64,000 nucleotides of DNA from Candidatus Geothrix odensensis (GTDB lineage: Bacteria > Acidobacteriota > Holophagae > Holophagales > Holophagaceae): NCBI GenBank assembly GCA_016714685.1, contig JADKCH010000003.1, positions 124,001 to 188,000 of the forward strand, read 5' to 3'. The position numbers and the translations under genes were made by a program. The notes below the pieces were generated by a model. That model saw nothing but the letters and a program-made list of their open reading frames with translations, was not told the origin of the DNA and did no database searches. Shown piece by piece: positions 1 to 7,549 of the stretch; within the stretch, counting starts at the first letter, position 1, and each line of letters begins with the position of its first letter.

Positions 1-1100
1 ATGATGCGGACGTCCACCTTCACGGTCCTGGAGCTTCCCAGGCGGCTGAACTCGCCATCCTGAATGACGTGGAGAAGCTTCGCCTGCAGTTCGAAGGGCA
101 GGTCGCCGATCTCGTCCAGCAGGATGGTCCCTTTGTCCGCCAGTTCGAAGCGCCCCAGCTGCTGAGCGCTGGCCCCGGTGAACGCCCCCTTCTCCCGGCC
201 GAACAGCTCGCTTTCGATGAGGCTCGCGGGGAGGGCCGTGCAGTTGACCATGACAAGGGGTCGGTTCTTCCGCAGGCTCCGGTTGTGGATGGCACGCGCC
301 ACCAGGCCCTTGCCGGTGCCAGTCTCCCCCAGCAGCAGCACCGTCGAATCCTGTGGCGCCACGGCCTCGACACGGAAGAACACGTTTTCCAGGCAGCGGC
401 TCTGCCCGATCACCTCGCCGAAGTGGTAGGTGTGGTTGACCTCCGGGAAGGGATAGCTGTCGGCGGACTCGATGCGGTCCCTCAGGGCCTGGATCTCCGC
501 GTTGGCTTTGTGCAGATCGTTTTCCACCTGGCACCGGAGGGCCTTCTCCCGAGTGAGGAGATCCTCGCCCGGAGCGAGCGCGGGCGAGGACGGAGAGGCA
601 TGCCTTCCCCAGGTGATGTCCGAGTGGATGGCGACGGCGCCGATGATCTTGCCCTTCGCCAGGATGGGGGCCGCAGTCACCTTGAGGGTGAGTTCCTCTC
701 TGGTCTCGGCATGGATGGCCAGCACCACCTCCGTGACCCGCTCCCCCTTGAAGGCACGCGTAAGGGGATGCTCCTCTTCGCGCAGGGGCAGCAGGTTCTT
801 CGGCCAGCGGAGCAGGAACCCCTCACCCCGCCTTCCGTACCTGCTCCGCAGTTCGTTGACCGAGGCGACTCCCAGCATCCGCACTGCGGCCTTGTTGCAG
901 CGCGTGATCCCGTCCCGAGTGAGGATGAACACGGCATTCGGCGTGGTGTCCAGGATCGCGTTCATCTCTGTGCGCTTCAGGAGCAGCGCTGAAACCCGCG
1001 CCGAGAAGGACCTGCGCTTTTTCACCGGGATCACTTCGGAGTGACCCCCGGCCGCGGCGACGACCCGACGGATGATGCAGGGAGCAGTCTGCGTAAGCAT
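1..1100 (-). CDS. Sigma-54-dependent transcriptional activator with PAS domain (3' end cut by window)
   Basis: This is an NtrC-family enhancer-binding activator that would remodel sigma-54 RNA polymerase. About 366 codons are visible. A PAS-like domain begins near residue 46 (MNAILDTTPNAVFIL), followed by a linker and the AAA+ sigma-54 interaction domain. That domain has Walker A GETGTGKG near residue 261, the sigma-54 contact loop GAFTGA near residue 305 and Walker B ILLDEIGDLP. The C-terminal DNA-binding helix-turn-helix lies beyond base 1. I chose the ATG at 1100 because GAGG sits five bases upstream; an internal GTG (1034) and ATG (965) are alternatives. It is divergent from the redox operon at 1459-3813, which has a sigma-54-type promoter, so it probably controls that operon. 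The signal sensed by the PAS domain is unknown. Confidence 0.9.
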   Translation of the reverse strand, partial: MLTQTAPCIIRRVVAAAGGHSEVIPVKKRRSFSARVSALLLKRTEMNAILDTTPNAVFILTRDGITRCNKAAVRMLGVASVNELRSRYGRRGEGFLLRWPKNLLPLREEEHPLTRAFKGERVTEVVLAIHAETREELTLKVTAAPILAKGKIIGAVAIHSDITWGRHASPSSPALAPGEDLLTREKALRCQVENDLHKANAEIQALRDRIESADSYPFPEVNHTYHFGEVIGQSRCLENVFFRVEAVAPQDSTVLLLGETGTGKGLVARAIHNRSLRKNRPLVMVNCTALPASLIESELFGREKGAFTGASAQQLGRFELADKGTILLDEIGDLPFELQAKLLHVIQDGEFSRLGSSRTVKVDVRI

Positions 1101-1116
1101 CAATGCCTCAACAGAT

Positions 1117-1134
1117 CCGTTAATTACTCAACGG
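1117..1134. promoter_or_regulatory. Dyad CCGTT-N8-AACGG, possible activator site
   Basis: The 18-base sequence CCGTTAATTACTCAACGG has perfect five-base arms. It lies just upstream of the activator's own start codon (1100). Its half-site resembles that of the dyad at 1235-1250, so it could serve autoregulation or act as a remote enhancer. The function is inferred from position only. Confidence 0.4.
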
Positions 1135-1220
1135 TCATTAATAAGTGTAGGCCTTTCCCTCTCCAGGAAACCCCACCGAGCAAACTTTCTCGAAGTTCAA
1201 CGTAGGCCGCCTTCCAGGCT

Positions 1221-1278
1221 GATCTCCGTCGCGCCCGTCGCATTTGACGGTTCCGCGCCAGGGCGCGGTGGGGAGATC
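1221..1278. promoter_or_regulatory. Nested inverted repeats, candidate upstream activating sequence
   Basis: Outer arms GATCTCC (1221-1227) and GGAGATC (1272-1278) enclose two perfect hairpins. These are CCGTC-GCATTT-GACGG (1235-1250) and CCGCGCC-AG-GGCGCGG (1253-1268). The block lies about 85-155 bases upstream of the -24 element at 1363. Enhancer sites for NtrC-type activators usually lie at about that distance, and a 16-base dyad is a typical size for them. The block could also fold as a three-way junction. Confidence 0.45.
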
Positions 1279-1362
1279 GCCAAGGCTGCCCAAGGCCCTG
1301 TTGGGAGGTACCTCAAAGCCAATCTTTCTTACAGATGGTGACTCGCCTCGATTCCACTTTTT

Positions 1363-1377
1363 TGGCACGCAACTTGA
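1363..1377 (+). promoter_or_regulatory. Sigma-54 (RpoN) type -24/-12 promoter
   Basis: TGGCACG-N4-TTGA matches the sigma-54 consensus TGGCACG-N4-TTGC except for the last base. The conserved GG (1364-1365) is separated by exactly ten bases from the GA at the -12 GC position (1376-1377). Transcription would start near 1389, about 70 bases before the redox operon. The divergent neighbour encodes a sigma-54 activator, which strengthens the call. Confidence 0.7.
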
Positions 1378-1458
1378 GATGTTTGATCCGCAGTGGGTCG
1401 AAGCCCCTTTTCAAACGGATGTCGTTCCCCCGTTCCACTTCCCGATCGGATGCGCCCA

Positions 1459-2232
1459 ATGGCCAACAAGAAAGCCATGTTGATCGACGTCTCGCTCTGC
1501 GTGGGCTGCAATGCCTGCCAGACGGGATGCAAAGAGGAGAACGGGCTTCCCCCCAACGAGGAGAAGCACCTCTCTCTGACGGCCTTCACGGCACTCACCA
1601 AGCACAACGACCTGTACGTCCGCCGCATGTGCCAGCACTGTGACGTCCCCACCTGCGTGTCAGTGTGTCCCGTGGGTGCGCTGACGAAATCAGCGGCCGG
1701 GCCCGTGTCCTACGATGGCGAAAAATGCATTGGCTGCCGCTATTGCCTCCAGGCCTGCCCGTTCCATGTTCCGAAGTACGAATGGAGCAGCACCAAGCCT
1801 TCGATCCGCAAATGCAAATTCTGTCCCGACCGGATCGCCAGGGGGCTGCAACCCGCCTGCGCCGAGGCCTGCCCCACCGGAGCCACGATCTTTGGCGACC
1901 GGGACGAGCTGCTGATCGAAGCGGCCCGCAGGATCCAAGCTGAACCGGGAAAGTACGTCACCAGGATCTACGGCGAGCATGACGTCGGGGGAACGTCGAT
2001 GCTGTACCTCAGCCCGGTGCCCTTCGAACAGCTGGGCTTCGATTCCCGGCTGGGGAAGATCCCCATGCCCATGCTGACGATGAGCGCCCTGTCCAAGGTT
2101 CCCAACGTGCTGTCCGTGGGAGGCGTGCTGCTGGCGGGCATCTGGTGGATCACCAACCGCCGCACCGAAGTGCAGGCCCACGAGTCCTCTCTGAGGAACG
2201 AGAAGACGCTGCCGTCGGAGGACGAAGAATGA
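1459..2232 (+). CDS. Ferredoxin-like 4Fe-4S electron-transfer subunit with C-terminal membrane anchor (HybA/HmcB-like)
   Basis: This 257-residue protein would carry electrons through four [4Fe-4S] clusters to the adjacent NrfD/HybB membrane subunit. Four cysteine groups are visible: CVGCNACQTGC, CQHCDVPTCVSVCPVG, CIGCRYCLQACP and CKFCP...CAEACPTG. A hydrophobic segment near the C-terminus (about residues 215-235) should anchor it, as in HybA or HmcB. There is no Tat or Sec signal at the N-terminus, unlike HybA and NrfC, so the clusters may face the cytoplasm. The start at 1459 is preferred; an in-frame ATG three codons upstream (1450) is possible. The stop overlaps the next gene's ATG by four bases. 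Confidence 0.88.
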   Translation: MANKKAMLIDVSLCVGCNACQTGCKEENGLPPNEEKHLSLTAFTALTKHNDLYVRRMCQHCDVPTCVSVCPVGALTKSAAGPVSYDGEKCIGCRYCLQACPFHVPKYEWSSTKPSIRKCKFCPDRIARGLQPACAEACPTGATIFGDRDELLIEAARRIQAEPGKYVTRIYGEHDVGGTSMLYLSPVPFEQLGFDSRLGKIPMPMLTMSALSKVPNVLSVGGVLLAGIWWITNRRTEVQAHESSLRNEKTLPSEDEE

Positions 2233-3467
2233 GCATCCTGAGACTGCCACGCCTCACAGGCTGGCGACCCATCGCCACCATCCTCATCGTGACCGGGGTC
2301 ATCGCCGCCGTGGCGCGCTTCACCCTCGGTCTCGGCGCCACCACCAACCTGACGGATGAGTTCCCCTGGGGCCTCTGGATCGGCTTCGACTTCCTGGGCA
2401 TCGGCCTCGCGGCATCGGGCTTCACGATCGTCGCCGCCGTGCACCTCTTCCATGCCGAGGAGTACGAACCCATCGTGCGGCCGGCCATCCTCACCGCCTT
2501 CATCGGGTACCTCCTGGTGGTCCTGGTGCTGATCATCGACCTCGGCCGGCCGGACCACTTCTGGCACCCCCTGGTCATGTGGAACCCGCACTCGGTCATG
2601 TGCGAGATCAGCTGGTGCCTGATGCTGTACACCACGGTGCTGTCCCTGGAGTTCGCGCCCATCATCCTGGAGAAATTCCACATCCATTCACCCATCAAGT
2701 GGATCCACGCCGTCTCCCTGCCCTTCATGATCTTTGGCGTCCTCCTGTCGACCCTGCACCAGTCCTCCTTCGGCTCGCTCTACCTGATCGTCCCGAACCG
2801 CCTGCACGCGCTTTGGTACACGCCGCTGCTGCCGGTCCTGTTCTTCATCTCGTGCATCGCCTCCGGGCTTTCGATGATCGTCCTGGAGTCGCTCATCTTC
2901 TCCAGGAACGGCCAGCCCTTCCTCCCCACGCGCCTCCGGGCCAACCTCGCCAAGGTCATCGCCCTGGCCCTGGCCGTGTACTTCGTGGTGCGGATCCAGG
3001 ACCTGCTGTCCAGGGGTGGGTGGCGGGACATGACCACCCTGACCTACTACAGCGTGGCGTTCTGGTCTGAGCTGCTGATCGGCTTCGTCATCCCCTTCGC
3101 CCTCCTGCTCTTCGAGAAGGTCCGGGTGTCCCAGTCGGGCCTCTATTCCGCGAGCCTGATGGTGGTGCTGGGTTTTGCCTTCAACCGGATGAACACGGCC
3201 ATCACGGGGCTGGAGCACTACCCGAGCCTGACCTACTTCCCCTCCCTCATCGAGATCTTCATCATGCTCGGCATCACGGCCAGCGGCTTCTGCGCCTTCT
3301 CGTTCATCGCCGAACGCCTCCCCATCTTCCGGACCGAGGGATCGGCCAGTCACCACCGCGAGGCCCCGACCGGCGAGCAGGAGCCGCCGATCCCGTCTCC
3401 CGCCTGCGAAGACCTGCGTCCTTCGCAAGCGGATCCCGTCTCCCACGCACAGCTCCATGGAGGTTGA
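2229..3467 (+). CDS. NrfD/HybB-family quinone-interacting integral membrane subunit
   Basis: A 412-residue polytopic protein with about ten hydrophobic segments. The PWGLWIGFDFLGIGLAASGF stretch near residue 40 closely resembles HybB. Members of this family exchange electrons between a partner iron-sulfur subunit and membrane quinone. The ATG at 2229 overlaps the ferredoxin subunit's stop (ATGA), which fixes the start. After the last membrane segment there is a hydrophilic, proline-rich tail of about 45 residues, longer than usual. No catalytic subunit (hydrogenase, molybdoenzyme or cytochrome) is encoded in the operon, so its redox partner is unknown. Confidence 0.9.
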   Translation: MSILRLPRLTGWRPIATILIVTGVIAAVARFTLGLGATTNLTDEFPWGLWIGFDFLGIGLAASGFTIVAAVHLFHAEEYEPIVRPAILTAFIGYLLVVLVLIIDLGRPDHFWHPLVMWNPHSVMCEISWCLMLYTTVLSLEFAPIILEKFHIHSPIKWIHAVSLPFMIFGVLLSTLHQSSFGSLYLIVPNRLHALWYTPLLPVLFFISCIASGLSMIVLESLIFSRNGQPFLPTRLRANLAKVIALALAVYFVVRIQDLLSRGGWRDMTTLTYYSVAFWSELLIGFVIPFALLLFEKVRVSQSGLYSASLMVVLGFAFNRMNTAITGLEHYPSLTYFPSLIEIFIMLGITASGFCAFSFIAERLPIFRTEGSASHHREAPTGEQEPPIPSPACEDLRPSQADPVSHAQLHGG

Positions 3468-3468
3468 C

Positions 3469-3627
3469 ATGTTCGATCTCGCCAACTGGCGGAACCCCGA
3501 AACGCTCTTCCTGAACATCACCAACGGCCTGCTCGGCATCGCCACCATCGTGCTGGTGGTCTGGATCTGCGGTTCGGCCATCTATGAACACAGGGCCCTC
3601 AGCCACAAGCCGAATGTCAAGCATTAG
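3469..3627 (+). CDS. 52-residue single-span membrane protein of the redox operon
   Basis: This short gene starts at an ATG one base after the HybB-like stop, with GGAGG ending six bases upstream. The product begins MFDLANWRNPETLF, has one strongly hydrophobic segment (LLGIATIVLVVWICGSAIY) and ends in a short basic tail. It is not recognisable by family. Small one-span subunits are known in Hmc-type complexes (HmcD), so it may be an accessory subunit of this complex; that is inference from position and topology. Confidence 0.75.
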   Translation: MFDLANWRNPETLFLNITNGLLGIATIVLVVWICGSAIYEHRALSHKPNVKH

Positions 3628-3642
3628 CCGAAGGGGGCCGTC

Positions 3643-3813
3643 ATGACCGTTCTGCTCGTCATGTTCCTGTTCCTCGCTTTCATCGGGACGGATCACGTCG
3701 TCCGCCTGGCGTCCCGCCGCGCTGCCTCCAGGCGCGCTGAAGCCAAGGCCGGGGGGACCCCCCGGATCCTCCCCCACCACTACGCGGAGCTGTCGAAGCG
3801 CACCGCCCACTGA
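3643..3813 (+). CDS. 56-residue small membrane-anchored protein of the redox operon
   Basis: The gene follows the previous one after 15 bases and has a purine-rich AAGGGGG ribosome site. The product starts with a hydrophobic helix (MTVLLVMFLFLAFIGTDHVV), continues with an Arg/Ala-rich stretch and ends HYAELSKRTAH. No family was recognised. Its place as last gene of the sigma-54 operon suggests a structural or assembly role in the HybAB-like complex. Confidence 0.65.
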   Translation: MTVLLVMFLFLAFIGTDHVVRLASRRAASRRAEAKAGGTPRILPHHYAELSKRTAH

Positions 3814-3847
3814 ACCCGCCCTTCAGCGCCGAGCGCAGCTTCCAAGG

Positions 3848-4726
3848 TCACGATTCCGAGGGCAGCTTCCCGGTGGTCGGTGTCTGCCGCAGCTGCACCA
3901 GGGCCACGGCGGCCAGGATGATGGTCATGCCGAGGATCTCGCGCAGGCCGAACGCCTCGTGCAGGATGAGGCTGCCGAGCAGCACCGCCACCAACGGGTT
4001 CAGGTAGGCGTAGGTGCCCATCTTGGCCGGCGGCCAGGCCTTCGCCAGATAGATGTAGGCAGAGAAGGCCAGCAGGGAGCCGAAGAGGGCCAGGTAGCCC
4101 ACGGCCCACAGCGCCTTGGCCGTGAGGGCTCCGCGGAGGAATCCCCCCGACAGCGGGGCCACGGCCAGTCCGATGAGGGCCGCGGTGAGCATCTGGATGC
4201 CCACGTTGGTCATGAGGCCGCCACCGTGGACGAAGTGCTTGCCGTGGAGGGTTCCCCAGGCCCAGATGAGGGGCGCCGCCACCATGGCCGCCAGGCCACC
4301 CGGATGAATCCGCAGGCCGCCGCTGGGCCAGACCAACACGGCCACGCCCGCGATGCCCAGGGCGATGCCCGCCCAGCCCTTGGGTCCGAGCGGTGCCTTC
4401 GCCATGGAGAACACCGCCAGCCACAGCGGAACGAGAGCGGCCAGCACGGCCACGAGGCCCGTGGATACATGCAGCTCGGCATAGGACACCAGCGCGTTCG
4501 AACCGCCCAGCAGCAGGGCGCCCACCACCATGAGGTGGACCACCTCGCGCCGGGGCGGCCAGGCTTCGCCACGGAGCCGGCCCAGCCCCAGCGCCAGCAC
4601 CGCCGCCACGGAGAACCGCGCGGCCACCATGCCATAGGGCGTGAAGGAGGCGAGTCCCAGGGCGATGGCGAAGTAGGTGGAACCCCACACCACGGCCACG
4701 GTCAGGTAGGCGAGCCAGGCGAGCAT
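3848..4726 (-). CDS. EamA/DMT-family transporter
   Basis: A 292-residue inner-membrane protein with about ten hydrophobic helices arranged as two EamA repeats. It opens MLAWLAYLTVAVVWGSTYFA, the typical start of RhtA/YdcZ-like metabolite exporters. The start is set by the TGATG overlap with the stop of the gene upstream; a longer reading would run back into that gene. It is third in an operon behind an Lrp regulator, an arrangement often seen for amino acid export. The substrate cannot be read from sequence. Confidence 0.88.
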   Translation of the reverse strand: MLAWLAYLTVAVVWGSTYFAIALGLASFTPYGMVAARFSVAAVLALGLGRLRGEAWPPRREVVHLMVVGALLLGGSNALVSYAELHVSTGLVAVLAALVPLWLAVFSMAKAPLGPKGWAGIALGIAGVAVLVWPSGGLRIHPGGLAAMVAAPLIWAWGTLHGKHFVHGGGLMTNVGIQMLTAALIGLAVAPLSGGFLRGALTAKALWAVGYLALFGSLLAFSAYIYLAKAWPPAKMGTYAYLNPLVAVLLGSLILHEAFGLREILGMTIILAAVALVQLRQTPTTGKLPSES

Positions 4727-5052
4727 CAGCGCGGAACCATGCCGTACTGCCGCTCCACCCGGCAGACCCGCAGCTGGAAGTCCGCATACCAGCGGTCCCA
4801 CCCCAGCCGCTGGGCCGCGGCGTGTTCAGCCTGGGCCTTCCAGGCGGCGATGGCGGCCTCGTCCTTCCAATACGACACCGTGATGCCGAAGCCCTCTGAA
4901 TCCCGGACGCTCTCCACGCCCAGAAAGCCCGGCTGCTCCCGCGCCAGCTCCACCATGCGCTCGGCCATGGCCCCGTAGCCCTGGTCCCCGTCGGTGCGCT
5001 GGTTGCTGAAGATCACGGCGAGGTAGGGCGGCTCCGGCGTGGCTGCGATCAC
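4726..5052 (-). CDS. Antibiotic biosynthesis monooxygenase (ABM)-fold protein
   Basis: A 108-residue protein. Motifs LAVIFSNQRTDGDQGYG, QPGFLGVESVRDSEGFGITV and SYWKDEAAIAAWKAQAEH match the dimeric ferredoxin-like ABM fold (DUF3291/YgiN-like). Such proteins range from quinol monooxygenases to heme-degrading enzymes; the activity here is unknown. The GTG start overlaps the lrp stop (GTGA) and the stop overlaps the EamA start (TGATG), so all three genes are translationally coupled. Confidence 0.85.
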   Translation of the reverse strand: MIAATPEPPYLAVIFSNQRTDGDQGYGAMAERMVELAREQPGFLGVESVRDSEGFGITVSYWKDEAAIAAWKAQAEHAAAQRLGWDRWYADFQLRVCRVERQYGMVPR

Positions 5053-5552
5053 TTCTTGACCTTCTTCATCGCACCTTCGATGGGGAAGGGGCTCGGGCCG
5101 GCCTTCTCCCAGTGCGTCTCCAACACCATGGTGGTGCGGGTGGTGACCATGAGCCCCAGCACGCGGATGCGGCGCAGCCGCTCGGCGATGCCCGCGGGCG
5201 TGTCCGCCACGATCTTCAGCAGCAGGGCGTCGTCGCCCGCGATCGTGTGGGCTTCCAGGATGTCCGGCTCCTCCTCCAGAGCCTTGATGAAGCGCTGCTC
5301 GATGGCCTCGTTGTTGTCCTTGTAGCGCACCGCCACGAAGGCCACCGTGGGCTTGTTCACGGCGGCGGGCGACACCCGGGCCGCGTAGCCGCCCAGCACG
5401 CCATCGGCCTCCAGGCGCTTCACCCGGTCGATGACCGTGGGCCGGCTCACGCCCAGGCGCTCGGCCAGCTCGGCGTGGCTCATGCGGCCGTCCTTCTGGA
5501 GCAGGGCCACCAGGCGGCGGTTCAGGTCGTCTTCCATCAGCAGCTTCGCCAT
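5049..5552 (-). CDS. Lrp/AsnC-family transcriptional regulator
   Basis: A 167-residue regulator. It has an N-terminal winged helix (HAELAERLGVSRPTVIDRVK) and a C-terminal RAM ligand-binding domain (AVNKPTVAFVAVRYKDNNEA, HTIAGDDALLLKI). The ATG at 5552 is preferred because GGAG lies five bases upstream; a second ATG is five codons further in. Lrp proteins usually bind amino acids and often control an adjacent exporter, here EamA. It is divergent from kdsA across about 116 bases. Confidence 0.92.
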   Translation of the reverse strand: MAKLLMEDDLNRRLVALLQKDGRMSHAELAERLGVSRPTVIDRVKRLEADGVLGGYAARVSPAAVNKPTVAFVAVRYKDNNEAIEQRFIKALEEEPDILEAHTIAGDDALLLKIVADTPAGIAERLRRIRVLGLMVTTRTTMVLETHWEKAGPSPFPIEGAMKKVKK

Positions 5553-5668
5553 GGGGGCTCCGGACAAGTGGGGACAGGACACTGGTGGACATTATGACAG
5601 TGGTTTCAACAGGAACGATGACAACCCGTCAATGCGCCCGGCGGCGTTAAACTGGGGAAGAGGTGCCC

Positions 5669-6499
5669 ATGGACTTCGCCCGACCCTTCACCGACCAGAG
5701 CTTCTTCCTCATCGCGGGGCCCTGCGTCATCGAGAGCCGGGAGCACGCCCATCTCATGGCCGGCGCCCTCCGGGACCTGGCCGAGGCCCGGGGCATCCCC
5801 TTCATCTACAAATCCAGCTTCGACAAGGCCAACCGCACCAGCGCGAGCAGCCACCGCGGACCGGGCATGGAGGGCGGCCTGGACATCCTCGCCGAGGTGC
5901 GCAGCCGCTATGGGGTGCCGGTGCTGACGGACGTGCACGAGAGCGACCAGTGCGCCCCGGCCGCCCAGGCGGTCGACGTGCTGCAGATTCCGGCCTTCCT
6001 CTGCCGCCAGACGGACCTGCTCGTCGCCGCTGCGGCCACGGGCCGCACCGTGAACCTGAAGAAGGGCCAGTTCCTCGCCCCCTGGGACCTGAAGCACGGC
6101 GTGGAGAAGCTCCAGTCGGTCCCGGGCCACGGGCCCGTGTGGGTCACCGAGCGGGGCACCACCTTCGGCTACGGCAACCTGGCCGTGGACTTCCAGAGCT
6201 TCCCCCACCTCCGGAAGACCGGCTGCCCCGTCATCTTCGACGCCACCCACAGCGTGCAGAAGCCCGGCGCCCTCGGGAATGCCACCGGCGGCGCCCGGGA
6301 GATGATCCCCACCCTGGCGCGGGCGGCGGCCACCTGCGTGGACGGCTTCTTCTTCGAGGTGCATGACTGTCCCGAGAAGGCCCACAGCGACGGTCCCAAC
6401 GCCATGCACCTGGACCGCTTCGGTGACCTGCTGGACCAGCTCCTGGTGCTGTGGCGCGCGGGTCGCACGGCGGCCCTGCAAGATCCCGCCGGCAAGTGA
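5669..6499 (+). CDS. kdsA: 3-deoxy-8-phosphooctulonate (KDO-8-P) synthase
   Basis: Condenses phosphoenolpyruvate with arabinose 5-phosphate to KDO-8-phosphate, the committed step of KDO synthesis for lipopolysaccharide. Family signatures are AGPCVIES, YKSSFDKANRTS, LTDVHE, FLCRQTDL, NLKKGQFLAPWD and FDATHSVQ. The Cys in AGPCVIES is the metal ligand of the metal-dependent class; the metal-independent E. coli enzyme has Asn there. The ATG at 5669 is preferred, with AGAGG upstream; an in-frame GTG at 5663 is possible. A TAAACT hexamer lies at 5648. The stop TGA at 6497-6499 is directly followed by the acetyltransferase gene. Confidence 0.96.
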   Translation: MDFARPFTDQSFFLIAGPCVIESREHAHLMAGALRDLAEARGIPFIYKSSFDKANRTSASSHRGPGMEGGLDILAEVRSRYGVPVLTDVHESDQCAPAAQAVDVLQIPAFLCRQTDLLVAAAATGRTVNLKKGQFLAPWDLKHGVEKLQSVPGHGPVWVTERGTTFGYGNLAVDFQSFPHLRKTGCPVIFDATHSVQKPGALGNATGGAREMIPTLARAAATCVDGFFFEVHDCPEKAHSDGPNAMHLDRFGDLLDQLLVLWRAGRTAALQDPAGK

Positions 6500-6510
6500 G
6501 GGCCGGGGTC

Positions 6511-7059
6511 ATGGCCGCCGCCCTGGGAGCAGGCCGCGGCCTGGCGCTGCGTCCGCTGAACCTGCGCGATGCGAAGGCCCTCTTCGCCCTGGTGGAGGCC
6601 AATCGCCCCCGCCTGGGCCGCTGGCTGCCCTGGCCCGCCACCAACCTCTGCGTACAGGATTCCCGCGCCTACATCCTGCGGGTGCGGGCCCTGGCCCGCT
6701 CGGGCCTCGGCCAGTCCTTCGGGCTCTGGTGGCAGGACCGGCTCGTGGGCATCGCCGGCTTCGTCTGGATCGATGCCGCCCACCGCAGTGGTGCCATCGG
6801 GTACTGGCTGGCCGAGGAGGCCGAGGGCCACGGCCTGATGACCGCCGCCGTGAAGACGCTGCTCCGACATGGCTTCCGCACCCTGAAGCTCAACCGCATC
6901 GAGATCCGCGCCGGCGTGCGCAACCACCGAAGCCGCGCCATTCCGCGCCGGCTGGGGTTCCGCCACGAGGGCACCCTGCGGCAGGCCGAGCGCCTCGGCG
7001 ACCGCTTCGTGGATCACGCGGTGTACAGCCTGCTGGCATCCGAGTGGCGAGGTCGCTAA
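6511..7059 (+). CDS. RimJ/RimL-type GNAT N-acetyltransferase
   Basis: A 182-residue GNAT protein of the RimL/YdaF group. It contains LRPLNLRDAKALFALVEANR, the cofactor-binding region YWLAEEAEGHGLMTAAVKTL, and the C-terminal signature LNRIEIRAGVRNHRSRAIP followed by RLGFRHEGTLRQAE. It probably acetylates a protein N-terminus or a small amine with acetyl-CoA. The ATG at 6511 has GGGCCGGGG upstream; a GTG overlapping the kdsA stop (6496) is an alternative. It follows kdsA closely and may share its transcript. Confidence 0.9.
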   Translation: MAAALGAGRGLALRPLNLRDAKALFALVEANRPRLGRWLPWPATNLCVQDSRAYILRVRALARSGLGQSFGLWWQDRLVGIAGFVWIDAAHRSGAIGYWLAEEAEGHGLMTAAVKTLLRHGFRTLKLNRIEIRAGVRNHRSRAIPRRLGFRHEGTLRQAERLGDRFVDHAVYSLLASEWRGR

Positions 7060-7080
7060 ACCCCGGCAGGGGCCGCCCGG

Positions 7081-7086
7081 TAGCCT
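7081..7086 (+). promoter_or_regulatory. TAGCCT -10-like box, four bases before ATG
   Basis: TAGCCT ends four bases before the ATG at 7091 and no Shine-Dalgarno fits between them. If it is a -10 element, the mRNA would begin at or next to the start codon. No clear -35 hexamer was found. Confidence 0.4.
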
Positions 7087-7090
7087 CACC

Positions 7091-7540
7091 ATGCGCCGAC
7101 TCCTGCCCCTCCTGCTGCTAGCCCCCCTCCCCTTGGCCGCCCAGTCCACCCTGGTCTCGGTGATCCGCCAGCCCAGGGCCACGGCTGCCGAATTCACCGT
7201 GCCCATCACCGAGCTGCAGGTGAAGGACCGGGGCGAGTTCGCCCACCTCCACCTGGGCGTGGGCCTGGGGGTGCGGCACTGGGACGATGGCGACAACGCC
7301 CTGCGCTTCGTGGCGGACGCCAATGCCACCGCCAACGAGCTCTTCCTCGGCCTCGGCGCCATCGTGGAGGTGCCCCAGGGCGAGGGCGCCTTCCTCGGTC
7401 CCCGCCTCCGGGTCGGCTGGGCCTTCCACCCCCGCTGGGTCGTCAGCCTCGAGGGCGAGCACCTGGAGCGGCCCTTTACGAGCGGCCTCACCCCCAGGCG
7501 ACGCAGCAAACTGGGGCTGGTGGCGACTTTCCGGTTCTAG
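7091..7540 (+). CDS. Small outer-membrane beta-barrel-like protein, function unknown
   Basis: A 149-residue protein with a clear Sec signal peptide (MRRLLPLLLLAPLPLAAQ). The mature part alternates hydrophobic and polar residues as transmembrane beta strands do. It ends LGLVATFRF, with the terminal aromatic residue used by the BAM complex for barrel insertion. Eight strands would fit the length. No closer family was recognised. It is convergent with the folate dehydrogenase-like gene nine bases downstream. Confidence 0.75.
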   Translation: MRRLLPLLLLAPLPLAAQSTLVSVIRQPRATAAEFTVPITELQVKDRGEFAHLHLGVGLGVRHWDDGDNALRFVADANATANELFLGLGAIVEVPQGEGAFLGPRLRVGWAFHPRWVVSLEGEHLERPFTSGLTPRRRSKLGLVATFRF

Positions 7541-7549
7541 AATCGCCCC

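Larger units (their letters stand above)
1101..1458. other. Divergent regulatory region, no gene
   Basis: This 358-base gap separates the sigma-54 activator from the redox operon. It is visibly more A+T-rich than its neighbours at 1110-1150. It holds two dyads with similar half-sites, a nested set of inverted repeats and a sigma-54-type promoter, each listed separately. No convincing small gene was seen. Confidence 0.75.

Noticed and set aside
69..992. Long open frame on the plus strand opposite the sigma-54 activator
   Set aside because: It is a high-GC antisense shadow. The minus strand encodes clear Walker A, GAFTGA and PAS motifs, while the plus translation has no recognisable domain.
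2145..2228. A longer N-terminus for the HybB-like protein
   Set aside because: These codons overlap the ferredoxin subunit's C-terminus, and the ATGA overlap at 2229 gives a HybB-like start.
3959..4978. A 339-codon plus-strand frame over the EamA and ABM genes
   Set aside because: It is His/Gln/Gly-rich with no domain, and it is opposite two genes with strong family motifs and coupled starts.
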